In this document: positions 47,670-59,914 of the stretch, in pieces
Numbering within the stretch: position 1 is the first letter of the stretch
How the letters are laid out: each line of letters opens with the position of its first letter
Assembly: GCA_025716815.1 (NCBI GenBank)
Contig: JAIXMN010000022.1
Coordinates: forward strand, 372,001 to 436,000
DNA from: Dichotomocladium elegans
Lineage: Eukaryota > Mucoromycota > Mucoromycetes > Mucorales > Lichtheimiaceae
Direction of reading: 5' to 3'
Length of the DNA: 64,000 nucleotides
The notes under the pieces: generated by a model
The model's database searches: none
Told to the model about the DNA's origin: nothing
Seen by the model: only the letters and a program-made list of their open reading frames with translations
Made by a program: the position numbers and the translations under genes

Positions 47670-50600
47670 TTACATAGACAACTCCGTTGTGTTCACCTTG
47701 AGAAGCACGCTTCTTAAAAATCTTTGCAAGTTTTCACGCATCATACTTTGAGAGCATTTGCTGCTGTCCGAGAATCGGCACAGATAACTTGCCAAGTGGC
47801 GTGTGGTAATTTGCTTTGGCAGGAATGGCTGAAGATGTTGACTGGATGATTCCCTGTTGCGGTTAAGATGAGATGTGTCTCGTGTGGAGCTGCTGGTGCT
47901 GATGCTGGTGCTGGTGCTGGTGCTGGTGCTGGTGCTGGTGCTGGTGCTGGTGCTGGTGCTGGTGCTGGTGCTGGTGCTGGTGCTGGGGGGAAATCGAGTA
48001 CATATACCACCAGACTTGCTGGTTCGTGTTAATGCTGGTGCCAGTAGCGCCGCTGCGTGCGCTGCTGCTGGGTGACTCGAGTAGAACGAGGGAGACATAC
48101 CTCCTCCGTGCGGAGTCTTTAGGACAGATGTGTTGTACCATGATGGCGACATACGCTGCAGTGGCCAACGAGTTGACAGGCATTTCGATGGTATCGCAGA
48201 GTAACCGGTATCTGCGGTTGAAATCTCACAAGAATGTCTCGAGGGCGTCATCGAGGTACTTCCGTCCTCATCAGACGATGACGACGACGAGGGCGCCAAT
48301 GTATCGACGATCATTTCCTCAGGTGAATTCGTTGGAGGATTATCACGTCTTGCCGACGATGACAATGATGAACGTGCTTCTGTGTCCTGCTCAGTAATAG
48401 AGAAGTCTGGAGCTCTGGAAGGCGTGTCATCCAAAGTCGAGTGTGGCGTTCGATAGGCAGATTCAGGAGGGATGATATCAAATGTCACCCTATTCGAGGT
48501 GTGAAGCGCCAGGATGGTTCTCAGTATCTCGGGTACTTTCGAAATAGTTAGCATGTGTCAACTATAGGTGTACATCATGTGGGAGCGGAATGCACATACT
48601 GTAAATGAACTCGAGAAAGTCCCGGTTTTTGAACATGCGTTTATCCTGCATGCGCTGCAGAGTTTTGCGCCAGTACGGCGTCCGAGAAGTCCAATAGGAC
48701 CAGCCATATTGCATTAGCACCAACATGCTTCCAGCTCGGTCATCCCAGCACCTTGCTGATTCAGCAGGAAGCATACGGCCCCTGTGTAGCTGTGCACCGT
48801 AATCTTCGCTATCAAGGCTTACGACAAGATGCTTCATACACCTAACCATAAGTCCCTTCTTCGTCACACGCATCAATCCAAAATTGCGCCCGTGAAACAG
48901 AGTGGCAGCGGTTTTACAATTCGCTTCATCTGTAAGAAAATCGGCTCCGTGAAGATCGTTCGGAATGGGGAATACAGCTAGGATAACGGCGATTTCTATG
49001 ATGGATTGCTTTGTCAAAAAGCGTCTTGGTTATTGAAAAGGAATCGACTGAATGTTGCAGTAAGCGTTTATCCCCTTCCTTACCTGTATATCTCCAGTGA
49101 GAAGATAAATGACGGCTATGCTGTAGAGGACCCTGAACGCAAACATGAACGGAACATCATACTCGGCAACCTTCATGATGCTGGCTCTTTGAATGCGACG
49201 CTGGATTTCTATGCGATCACAAATTTTCTGGGATAGCTGCAGTGCCTTTGCAAGATTTCCGGGAATTGATGACTGATAATGAAAACGATTTGGATGAGCA
49301 GATAAAAAAGAGAGACAGATATTGATGGTACAGGTATTCCTCACCATCGACAATGCCAAGTCGCTACGGACAAGGAGCACAGCGTTGTATACATCAAACG
49401 GGAGCCGACAGTTTTCGATTATTCGCAAGAGCTCTACGTATACAGCACACGATTTGTGAATTGCTTGCCTGTCTTTGCTATGGTAGCCAGTGAAATCGAA
49501 ATACCTGACTCCCATCCACCGAAAACGTTTTTCCAGTTCGTCTTTGGCGCATGACAGACGCCCCAATGCCACAGACTGACAAGATGGCGAAGACAATCAC
49601 CAGCATTGCTGAGGATCTGAAGCGAGATATCAACGCCTTTCATGCAAAAGGGTTCCAGCCCTTCTTTGGATCGATCAGGCGTCGTCACAGCCAAACTGTC
49701 ATCTTGACGCTTCCGCTTTCTCGGGCGCCGTCTTGCCTCGCTAAAAGAAAGACGACTTGGAATGGGCATCGACCATACGCGCTAATGGATACGCACACAC
49801 ACTAAACTAGTCATTGAAGAAAGAAAAAAAAACCTACTAGTCGCATGCATGAATATCTTGGTTGCCTTGGGAACACTCCTCCATGTTAGCGTCCACATCA
49901 TCATCTGGGTGCGAACAAGGCGATTTCCGCTTTTCCATGGAGCAGATTGGGATGAGGCATGCGTTTTCCTTTTGTGCGTCTTGGGCGATGCATATGGCTT
50001 TATAGTAGGCATAAGCGAATTGGATGAACTGCGATGAGACTGCCATGAATTCGCACGTGAATGCGGCAAGCACATGTAGATCTTCGGGTCGTTGCCGTCG
50101 GTCGAGGGTATCATCCATCCAACCGTCTGCCTCCAGGCGAATATTCGCTCGCTGGTCCTTCATATTACGGAATTGATCTTGGTGTGTTGTCAAGGGCGTT
50201 GACGACGGCTGGGTAACCTCTGAATACCTACGGGTGTCAAAGAAAAGAGTTGAATAAGAGCGAATGATATGTAAAGGGGTATGCACGCGGGGGGGGGGCG
50301 CTGCATTGTCTGCAAAATGACATACCCGCAACATTCCAGCATAGAGCCATTAAACCTTCTCAGTTCATCCCACTGGTGATGTCGAATGTAATAGCGCATA
50401 CCGATAAGTAAATAATGTTCGAACGCATTGTATGGGACGACAATAAAATGTTTGCTGGCCGTGGATTTGATATGGGGCAGTCGATCTTTCCCGGTGAGCC
50501 GGATGCGATGCTTGCTCAACCTCTTGAACAGATCGTTGACTAAATTACAATAAAAGGGACGAACAAACACACACACACACACATTCAGTATTGCCCCTTC

Positions 50601-50915
50601 CCTCGCTAAATAAAAATAAGCTTCATGCTCCTTTTTTTTTTTTTACCTAAAATCCTTTCAGAATCCTCGCATTCGACAGGATCCAGGATTTCAATCGATT
50701 GCATGTATATCACCAACTGATTAATTGCTCGGATCTACCGAAAATACCTCCTTGAGCAATCGCATGCCATGGCTTTGTGTGTCCTTTTTCCTTACCAAGT
50801 ATTTATATGCATGGCGAGGATACGCGCGAATGTAATCGTAAAGAACTTGAAATGACTTTAATGCATCAATCTCTTCCAGGTAGGCTAATAAAAGTTTTTT
50901 TATCTCAATAACTCG

Positions 50916-50958
<43 letters not shown>

Positions 50959-51691
50959 ATGTGAGCGCGCGCATATACCCGAGGCATTCTCGACAATTGA
51001 TTGCTGAATCAGTCCTGGTAGTGAAGCAAAAAACTCTGCAGGTATAGATATCAGGATTAGCTCACAGATATGAGTTTCGACCGTTTTAGGCTCATAGCAT
51101 AACCAAGTCTTACTGCTAAGGTCAGAATTTCGGTTTAACCCAATGTTATCTGTAATCCGGACAAGATATTTTAGGAAGTCTTCATTTTGAATGCGCTTGG
51201 ATTGTCTAAAAGAAAAAGAGGTCGGCACTTTTAGAAAGCAATGATATTAGTAGTTGACGAGACTAACAGCATAATGAAGCTCTGGATAGCGGCATCCATC
51301 GCTCCGTCCTCAATCGCTTGTATATGTTCTTGTAGCTGTGAGAAAAAGGAAGGCGTGAGAGGTCAATGTGCTTTTTTATGAATCGGATATGTTGACGTGG
51401 GTGGGTGGATGGGGTCAATAAAAGCGATATGAGTCTTACTTCTGACTGGAAGCTTTCCTCTTCAGAATTGCTCACTTCACAGCCCTTGGTGGTTCCAGCA
51501 CTGCTATCGGTGGCTGATGACGGTGGCCAGATTGCTTGGACCATAACGTCATATGTAGATGGGCTGTTGGATGTATCCGCTGAAGATGAAGAAGGCGACG
51601 ATGGTGGCAAATGGCCACCGACGACCGAGTCTCTGATGATTGGGCTACCTTGACGTGAAATTGCTGATGGCGATGAAAGATAATAGACCAT
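47670..51691 (-). CDS. Unrecognised large helical protein, 12 exons
   Basis: Exons 51691-51440, 51335-51268, 51205-50979, 50884-50796, 50734-50647, 50539-50326, 50227-49838, 49740-49505, 49433-49345, 49272-49084, 49008-48600 and 48535-47670 join in phase to 1,038 residues. I do not recognise it. The N-terminal half is alpha-helical (MDAAIQSFIMLLQSKRIQ, SFQVLYDYIRAYPRHAYKYL, FIVVPYNAFEHYLLIGMRYY), like a solenoid or TPR-type scaffold. A basic RRRPRKRKRQDD patch (likely nuclear signal) begins exon 8. Exon 11 has RAGSMLVLMQYGWSYWTSRT. The C-terminus is Ser/Thr-rich and includes a Thr-Ser run from a hexanucleotide array. An in-frame TAG overlaps the donor at 49837, so two genes (ending 49837; starting 49769) are possible, but only 67 bp would separate them. 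The N-terminal start may lie further upstream. Confidence 0.6.
47892..47986. repeat. GCTGGT hexanucleotide array
   Basis: About 15 tandem copies of GCTGGT (AGCACC on the coding minus strand) in the last exon of the unrecognised gene, encoding alternating Ser-Thr. All three minus frames stay open through it, so the array cannot itself fix the reading frame. Confidence 0.85.
50915..50977. repeat. Purine-pyrimidine alternating tract (TA, TG, GC)
   Basis: A nearly continuous alternation: a TA run, then a TG run, then GC and AT steps, filling most of the fourth intron (50978-50885) of the unrecognised gene and ending at its 5' splice site. Confidence 0.8.
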
Positions 51692-54600
51692 GATGGACGG
51701 TAGTAGATGCCAACAGGTACAAGAAGATGGGAAATGAACATCGTTGCATTTGCTGCGGACATATTTTTGTAGCTTTTCAGAACGCTTACCTAATGGAAAG
51801 CAATCCGGCGTCTCATTCATCTTTCCGCATTGAGCAATCATGTAAATATACGTTACCGAGCCCACGCGCACATTTTCTATTCGTAACTACTGACCATATC
51901 AGAACCTAATCACGGAAGCTGCCAATTCTTCAGTGTGTTCAGATGCCCTGGTTATTACTTAAGCATGGCTAATAGGTTTCTTTTTACAAAAGTTATATAC
52001 AAGACTTTACCATCCTCTACGTTACGAAGATGCATCTGTGCTCCAGTGATGAGATAGAATCATGGCAAAACGTCCTATTTCCTTTGTTATCGACAATAAA
52101 ACGACCACATATTTCAAAACTGCTTGAAAAGGGAAACGGTGAGGGCAATCAAGGCGGTGTTTGAAACCGGCGGCAATTTTCATAACCACGGATATGAGCA
52201 TTGCCGGTATCGATGAAATAGGTAATGGAATAGCCCCCTTTCATACAATATATGATTTGCATGGATAGCCCTAGTGTGACAGACTAATTTATGGCGTCTA
52301 AGTCTTTCCATAAATTTACTTCAGCAAATGTCAACCACGAGCTTTTTGGATCCCAATGGCTATGGATGCTGAAGACGCTGGGTCAGCGTCTAATAACGAT
52401 TTAAGACTAGCTCCTTTCCCCCAACTCGGCTGTGTATATATGAGACCGATAACGCATTCCACAGATGTGCTATCCTGTTAAAGATAGCTACTCTAGCATA
52501 CCGCATGGCAGGTGATTGGTAATGTTATCCTCGATCAAAAATTTAGAAGTAATATCATCCCACCCGAAGCTATATAATGGGGGTAAATCTGTTCGTGGAA
52601 TCCTTCATGAGAGGTCCGTGACAGGTTATATACCGAGATCTTATGATTATCCAACGTGTCTTAAAAACTGAGGGGTTGGTATATGGTCGTCTGTCTTGGA
52701 TCCTCTATTGTACAATGGCTGTCCTCTATAATGATATTCGTTAAAATGAAACGTCGCTATAGTGATACGCTTTTACGCAACTAAATTGACCGGACAGGGC
52801 TTGTTCTAACTCTTATAGTGATAGTTCGTTATATGTAGTGATATCTTTGGTGGGAACAAAGGCTATCACTCTAACGGGCAGCCATTGTATTTTAAAAGGT
52901 GCGAAATAAGCACCATTGCGGTGCTTCATAAGACCACTATTCCTATTGTTCAGCACTGATCCATGTTCTGTATTTGGTAAAAAGCCACATGGTCATAGTC
53001 ATATAGAAAGAAACAAGCAATCACTCCCCGAAGATCGTTTTCAGCGCTGCCATCAAGCAGCCTATTTATTGAGTATCCGATGGCCTAGACAGCAACGGTT
53101 CTTATACAAGGAAACAGCAGGGAATATATAATCTAGGGACCCTATAAATGTACATTTTTCTATGGATAGAGTCCTTTTATATGCCATCTATGTCGCTCTA
53201 AGCTACCATAAGTCTACATACTGTTTTGTAGATCGTCCAGTACGTACATACCCGTCACTTGTGCGCGGTAAGATGGCATTAGGCTCTGTGGTTCAATGCA
53301 TTGCAATGCTTGGCAAATACTGTAGAATCTGAAGGATGATACTGCACTTTTTTTTTAAAAAAAAAGTTTACCACAATAGGAGAACTGAGGGTGCGGGCTC
53401 TGCTGACGGCTTTCGCTTTTGTTTTCTTTGTTTATGCTCTACATTCATCACACGCTTTCATACGCCAGAATTTTCTGCATAGCGGTTTTCCCCCATTTAT
53501 GGACACAATCCGATGATTTGGGTTCCCTTACCCACCTTTTACCCGTAGATAGAAGTATCAGGCATTCTTTGGAAAAACCAATACGTATTGAAATACCATG
53601 ATGTTGAATATTTCCATCTTTCCGCAACGATTGCAATAGGGATACCAAACGTGTCAAGAGTGGGAAAAAAATATATCGCCCTATTGCGTCAAACATCGTG
53701 ATAATCGAGTGGCTTGCCAAACCGGTGGGAGACTTCACTATTTCCTATGGACTATGCTTACTCATCTTCGTTCAACACATAAGGGACAAATGGAGGGGGG
53801 GTTATGATTTTGGTTGAAAGTTCCCTAACAAACGATTTTCATACTGTGTGCAAGGGACTGCTTCTAGTACTGTCCGTAAGAATCCCACGACATTAGCGTG
53901 GTCATCCGGCGGGTATGAACAATGTGTGTTCTTGTGACACTTTATGCCAGATCGAACCAACGTGTGTCTCTTGAACTTGAACCTTCTTTCGATATCACGC
54001 TGGTCTCCCTCTCTCTCTCTCTTTTTTATCAGGGCAATCGTCCGTCTAATCTTCACGGGTGAGATCTACACGGCCTGTGTTTACCGAGGACGCGGTTCGC
54101 ACTATCTACGTACCGCCATTATTGATCATTCGAGTCAGTCTCTTGCCATGCCGTGCCCAGCGCACAGAAAGCCAAAACAATCCTTCATGTACGTGGTACA
54201 GTGGCCCGGTGCGTGCCTATAGACTCATTCTTTTCTGCTTTGGCCCCTCACACGAAATTGCGCTTGGCCTTCGTTATCAGGAGAAAAGAAAAGAAAAATG
54301 ATAGGGAAATGCGACGACGCACACTTGTGCTCATTCCGTTATATTCGACAAGTATTTCAAAATGGACATTTCTCGCCATATTCTATCGTACGCAAATAGC
54401 AATATGGTTAATTTTGTTAACCCTCATGTATATATTGAACGGCTGTGGGGATCTTTCTCTCTTGTCTCTCCTTTGCACGCGAACGCACCAGTATACACTA
54501 GTTCAAGGGAAGAATCAACGACCCAATCTTCGGTACATACAGACATGCCCATCCATATCACCTGACTCTAGATCTCGACATATAACCGGTGCTCTTTCAC

Positions 54601-56464
54601 TTGCAGCCATGGGTTATTTCATCACCAACCCACGGGAATAATACTGTATACCATCAGCTCCTCCTTCCCCCCCAGGACGAAGATCAGATCAGACATCACA
54701 AAGCATGTCTGAGGATGCGAGAGGAGATAGACCTGCCTTGGGTTACTGTATCTATGCATATGTCACCGTCAAGTCGGGATAGTTCGACGATACTGTACAG
54801 TATATATGTCCAACACATAAAGAACTTTAATTTGATGATGCTAGTACTATACAACTTCCATGATGGCGGTTGGTTACGAGAAAGAAAACACAAGGTCCGT
54901 TTAGGGCTAAGGCTGTTTACAGAATGGTGTAGGTTTTTCCAGAAGGAGGCAGTTCACATGGGATGCGGCAGTAGTTACTTTCAAATCCAAAAGAGGAGCA
55001 GCTTCCACACAGGGAGCAGCAGCATAGGCAACCACAGCAGCAGCGATCACTATAGAGCGTACCAGGCAACGGACAGTGAGCATCGTATTTTTTTTTCTTA
55101 AGAATTGGAAGTGTTGGAATGGCCCTTGCTAGTTTTTATAGGTAACTGCCCATCCCCTCCCCCAGCCCTCTCCCGTAGAGCTGTAGTCAACACTGACAAT
55201 ATTCCATTACCATCGTCCCACAGTCATGTGATGTGACACATGCAATAGTTCCGGATGTAAACCTGTGCAAAGTACCCGAGCAGCACTGGATGCAATTCAT
55301 GCCGCGTATTGAAAACTTGGCTTGCAAGGCTATGTAGCTCGCTCCTCTTTTATCAAAGATACGCTGACGGATGGAGCCTTTTGAAGAGCATTTTACGTAC
55401 ATGAATACCAAGATGGAAGTCTTGCATAGTCTTCAGGAGGATGAAAACGACTGTTTTTTTTTATCTCATTGTCAGAGTTCCCGGAGAGTTGGGGAGAGAG
55501 ACATCGGTGGTTGCTTATTTCTGCGTGTTGCATTGATCGAGTCGAACAGCCCACCCATCTCCTCATTCCCTGTTTGACGTGCAGTATATTTTACCTTCTC
55601 CCGCATCAACTGCGCTCAAATAACCACCCTCTTCCGTCGTAAGCCAACAAACCAGCCTTTCGCATACATCACATGATCCTATTGCCGACGGAGGAAGCGT
55701 CTCTAGATTATGTACACATATACCGCTCAGTCAGAGATTGTCTTCAGCGCTTTATAAAACGAATAACCGACCGACTGACCGATCAACGGGTATATATATA
55801 TTGAACCGAACGTTCACATGATCTCAATCATGATACATCTCTCGCTTTTCCTGCAATTTTTTTTTTTTGAACCCAAGTCAAGGAAAAGATAACACGTTCG
55901 TCTTGCAAAACCGGAACAAAAGCAGAGGACATGGAAACTCGGCTTGACTTGATGACGACGCTTCAGCTGCTTCTTACCGCAAAAGAAAGAAAATCAAGAC
56001 GACATCTTTTTTCAGTTAAAAGCGGGGGCGCTGCTTCTTAGAGATGCAGTCATGTTGGGTAGAATGGGAGACACACATTGTCCACTCTGGCCGGGGTGTC
56101 ATTCGAAGAGGATGCCCCATGAATTCTCTCAAACTGTTCCTTCATGCAGGATTGTCGTCCATCGGTTAATACAATATTCCAAAAGCTTGTAATAGTTTAA
56201 TATTGTTTAGTGTCATGGAAAGGGGAGTGACCTAGGTCAAAACCAATCAGGGCACATCTAACAGGCGGTAACGGAAGGGGCGTGAAAGGATAAAGAAAAT
56301 AAAAAGGCGAGTGAATGAATGAGGTGAATAAGGTATTGAATGTAGCAGTCAGGCAAGAGAGATAAAAAACATAAAGAATTTACAAGTAAAAGAAAGAAAA
56401 CGATAAGCACGGTTATTTACACGCAAGGAAAAAACAGAAGGAGAAAGGATACTGAATAAGCAAG
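51692..56464. other. Long gene-poor region
   Basis: Nearly 4.8 kb without a supportable gene. Frames up to 170 residues exist but show mixed, non-protein composition. It contains iterated TATARTGATA words at 52725-52844, a T-run/A-run junction at 53350-53367, and purine-rich sequence near 56270-56420 that is probably the 3' flank of BRE1. Confidence 0.5.
52725..52844. repeat. Iterated TATARTGATA words, possible DNA-transposon end
   Basis: Four related words (CTATAATGATA, CTATAGTGATA, TTATAGTGATA, ATGTAGTGATA) start at about 52725, 52757, 52814 and 52834. Clusters of such words are common near the ends of pogo/Tigger-type elements, so a decayed terminus is inferred; no transposase frame or matching inverted end was found. 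Confidence 0.35.
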
Positions 56465-59400
56465 TTAAAAGTAGAACTGCTTCACGTCATTCGAGCTAAA
56501 TGGCTCGTCGCATTTAGGACATCTTCGTTGCCGATTCTCAATGCGGACATCTATGCATTCTTTGCAGAATGTGTGCATACACCTCATCAGAACATGCGAC
56601 TTCAGTCGCGTGCTGCATACATTGCAGTTGAGCAGCGCCTAATACGAAGCCATTGTCAATATTCTTGTCTTGCTGCTTCTCTAAAGATATGACATACCTG
56701 ATATGCTTCTTTTTCACTCCGAAGTTCCTTCTCTTCCGGCCTATCAATCTTGCTGACTGCTTCCACTTTCCGGCGTAGTAGAACGCTGTCTTCCTCAACA
56801 CGCAGTCGCTCATGGGCTCCTTGCTCAATCTGTTGAATCTTCTCCATGATAGACTTGATCGTCTTATAAAAGAACATGCATCAGCAGGAATCTACATACA
56901 CAATACTGCATTCGGGGTTACCTCGCCAGTTCGTTCTTTAGCGACGGCCATGCTCTTCTTCAGATCCTTCAGAGTTTCTTTTAATTCATCCTCTTTTAGT
57001 GTGTACATATCCAGGGCTGCTTTGCTGACATTTAGCTCGCGATCCAATAGGGTCTAAGTAAAAGAGATGTGCCAAATGAGACGAGGAACACAGCAAGCTT
57101 CTGTTTCTTCGTACCAAATGCCCATTCATATTCTTTTCGCGTTCGTTCAGCTGTTTGATGTACGCTAGTTCTTTTTCGACTTGCTTATTGAGAGCGTTCG
57201 CCACAAGTGTATTGGCATCCTTGACCTTGTTTAAAGTCGTAAAGGTTTGGCCGTACTTTGATCGCTATTGTTCTCATTTATTAAGAATCCGCCTCTGACT
57301 TTAATTTATCCCGAAACATACCTCGGCTTGAAGCTTTGAGATGTCATCTTCCAGCTGCATTAAGTTGCGCACCTTTTCCATGTTTTGCTCGTCCAGCGCA
57401 GCACTGCCTTTGGAAGCTTGCGCAATAACAGTAATAGACTCGATCTCCCCCTTTTCATGGTAGCAAAGAATTGTGTGAGCCGCATGTAATCGCTGCGCTG
57501 TCTTCGTTTGCCTCGCCATTACCTTCTCAAGTGATTCGAGGGATCTGCGGGCTTCGGCTACTTTAAGATCTAGCGACTTCAACTTCTGGGAAAGTGCGTC
57601 GCGCGCAGCGTCTTCGTCGGTGCTCAAGACTTCAAATCCGTATTTTGATTGAAATTCTTCCGCTCGAAGTTGTAAGCGTTTGATTTCTAGTGCAATCGCG
57701 ATTTGTTCATCCATATTAGAAAAATGGGATTCGTCCTGGCATCTGGCTTTTGCACGCTCAATTTGTTCCTGAAGTATCCTGGATTTTTTGATGAGATCGA
57801 ACTGCCTCAATTAGGAAACAGGGTTACTCTGAGAGAAAGTACCTCAATTCCTGTTCTGCAATCTCCATTTTCGGTTCAGCCTCTCTGCTTTCGACAAAAT
57901 GGTAGAAGGAAGCACTTCCAGTCATAGCAGCGGATTTCCGTTGTAGCAGTAACAGTTCTGATTCCAGAATTGAAACTCGTTCCTGCCAAGCAGAATAGGA
58001 TGAGCTATCCAGTCCTTTACATAAGATTGAGGACTTTTACCTTTCGAGTTTCAGCAATCAATTCAAGTTCCTGAAGAGATGCCCTTGCTCCTTTTGCATT
58101 CTTGTGTTCGTCAATAATGACTTGCAATGCATCTCGCTGACGGCGGACCTCGTTCAATTCCCTGTCCAGTTTCATCAGTTTTTTCAGTAGACTTTTTATG
58201 TGATTGAGCTGTTCTGTATCGCGGTCATTAATAAACGATCGGCGCTCGCTTTGCAGGGTTTCGATATCTGCTTGCATTTTCCTGCAAAGACTCGTCAGGT
58301 GATCGCTCTTATCTCTCTCATATTCGCGTGCTTGATATAGTTGGCGAATCAATGAGGATTTGTATATCCGGGATTCTGGTAGTTCCGAAAGATCCATCTC
58401 TGCCTGGACGATCTGCTGCTTTAGTTCAATCCGCTGGTCTTTCATTACTTCAATCTCCCGTAGCTGTCGATCAAGTGTTTGCTTGATTGCTGCAACCGAT
58501 TGGTCATTTTGTTGCTGTTTACTCGCCTATACATTGTGAACGATATACGTAAGAATCCGAGGTGACCTTTCAGCAGAAAATAGATTGGCATACATTAGGG
58601 TCCGATGTTTTGGTGGCTGATATGTCATCGACTTTTTGCGTTTCGTTGGAGAGATCCATGGATTCTGCAGCCTCCTTCTTGTCCAGGCGAGCCTTTTTTG
58701 ACACAAGCTGATTTTCAGCTTTTACAAGATCGCTGCGAACATCTTTTAATGCCTTCTCGCCAATGCGGATACGCCTATTTAAAATCCCATGCTCTTCTTG
58801 TAAAACGTGGAGCTACATCATAGCGAACGACTTATGAGGACAATGACACTAGTCAAAGATAGCCATCAGATATATCCCTACCTTAGTTGCCTGGACAGTA
58901 ACTTTGTCCCTTGCATCTTCAAATGAGCGATGGCCGCTTTTCCAACTTGAAAACGCCTCCTGATAATCGCGCTTTAAAGATGGATTTTCTGGATAGATTC
59001 GTTCATGAATGAGTGGTACACATGTGAAAGACTTAAAGAAGTACCCAAGAGCGATATCAACGTCTCCATCGATGCTTCGCGCTTCGTCCAGAATGTACGG
59101 GCATAGCGCAAAGGACCGCAATCGATGGGATTGCAGGAACTGATTGCTGTACTAACGATAGGTGCGGTCTCCTGCGTAGCTTCCACCACTTTCTGATAGA
59201 GTTCATCTAGAAAAGAAGAGATCCGGTTAATATCGAAATTCTCAGCCATAGCTGAGGTCTGTGTTCGGGTCCTTTTCTTGTCAGTAATAATAACCATTGT
59301 GATATTGTTGCAAACTGCCTAATCGGCCTTCGGGAATCAGCTCATCAAGCGCTGTGCGTAACTAGGGCATTGGCGAATATATAAGCTGCAGGAAAAAGAA

Positions 59401-59914
59401 AAAGTTCCGTAATATGGCTAGCTGCTCAAGCGGGAAATGTACCTGTTGAAATTGCGAATCCCAAACGTCAAGTAATGCTATGCTGGATTGGTAGTGATTT
59501 TCAGCTTCGATTTTGCATCTTTTACTTCTTCGTTTGAAACGCTTTATTCATGGGGTTAGCAAAATAAAAACAAAAAAGTGCACAGAATCATGATCCCAAA
59601 GAACGTTACCGCATATTCCTTCCATTGTCTGAAGATCGCGTCTCGCCGAAAATCTTCGTAGGGTTCCTGCATAAAGAAATGCAAGCGTCAGTAACTCAAA
59701 CTATGTCGTATCAAGCAAAAGAGGCATTTGTCTATGGATGAATGCTTACCATCAAGGGATCGGTGCCATCTTCAGAAGCGATATCGTCGCTTTCGCCGTC
59801 GATCGACCGCGATGGAGAGGAAGAGGAGGAAGAGGCGAGAAACCGTTTTTTGGGAGGACGGGGACGCTGCTCATCAGTACTGACATGACGTCTAGTATCT
59901 TCCGCGGTTGCCAT
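56465..59914 (-). CDS. BRE1: BRE1, RING E3 ligase for histone H2B
   Basis: Fourteen exons: 59914-59750, 59666-59610, 59541-59443, 59361-59295, 59206-59045, 58988-58882, 58812-58594, 58526-58041, 57982-57843, 57805-57322, 57264-57115, 57053-56922, 56862-56698 and 56638-56465; phases agree and give 868 residues. Nearly the whole chain is coiled coil. The closing C3HC4 RING (CNVCSTRLKSHVLMRCMHTF, CKECI, CPKCDEPF) and the end VKQFYF are hallmarks of Bre1/RNF20. Bre1 with Rad6 monoubiquitinates histone H2B, coupling it to transcription elongation and H3 methylation. The N-terminus has a basic PKKRF patch. Exon 5 was placed by phase: an overlapping frame at 59150-58882 is open but needs an intron under 50 nt. 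Confidence 0.94.

Noticed and set aside
49551..49805. Plus-strand frame MTDAPMPQTDKMAKTITSIA
   Set aside because: It is antisense to exon 8 of the orphan gene, whose phase and splice sites are consistent.
51720..51775. Cysteine spacing resembling half of a Zn2Cys6 cluster (SKCNDVHFPSSCTC)
   Set aside because: The first half of the cluster (CxxC with RK) is not found upstream in any frame, so I do not call a zinc-cluster factor.
54589..55101. 170-codon plus-strand frame
   Set aside because: Composition shifts along the frame and no splice or promoter evidence supports the full length; only the internal MGCGSS start was kept as a weak finding.
58849..59150. Minus-strand frame reading SHRLRSFALCPYILDEARS as part of BRE1
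   Set aside because: Using it would need an intron of 50 nt or less with a weak donor; the alternative frame continues exon 5 in phase and rejoins at 58988.
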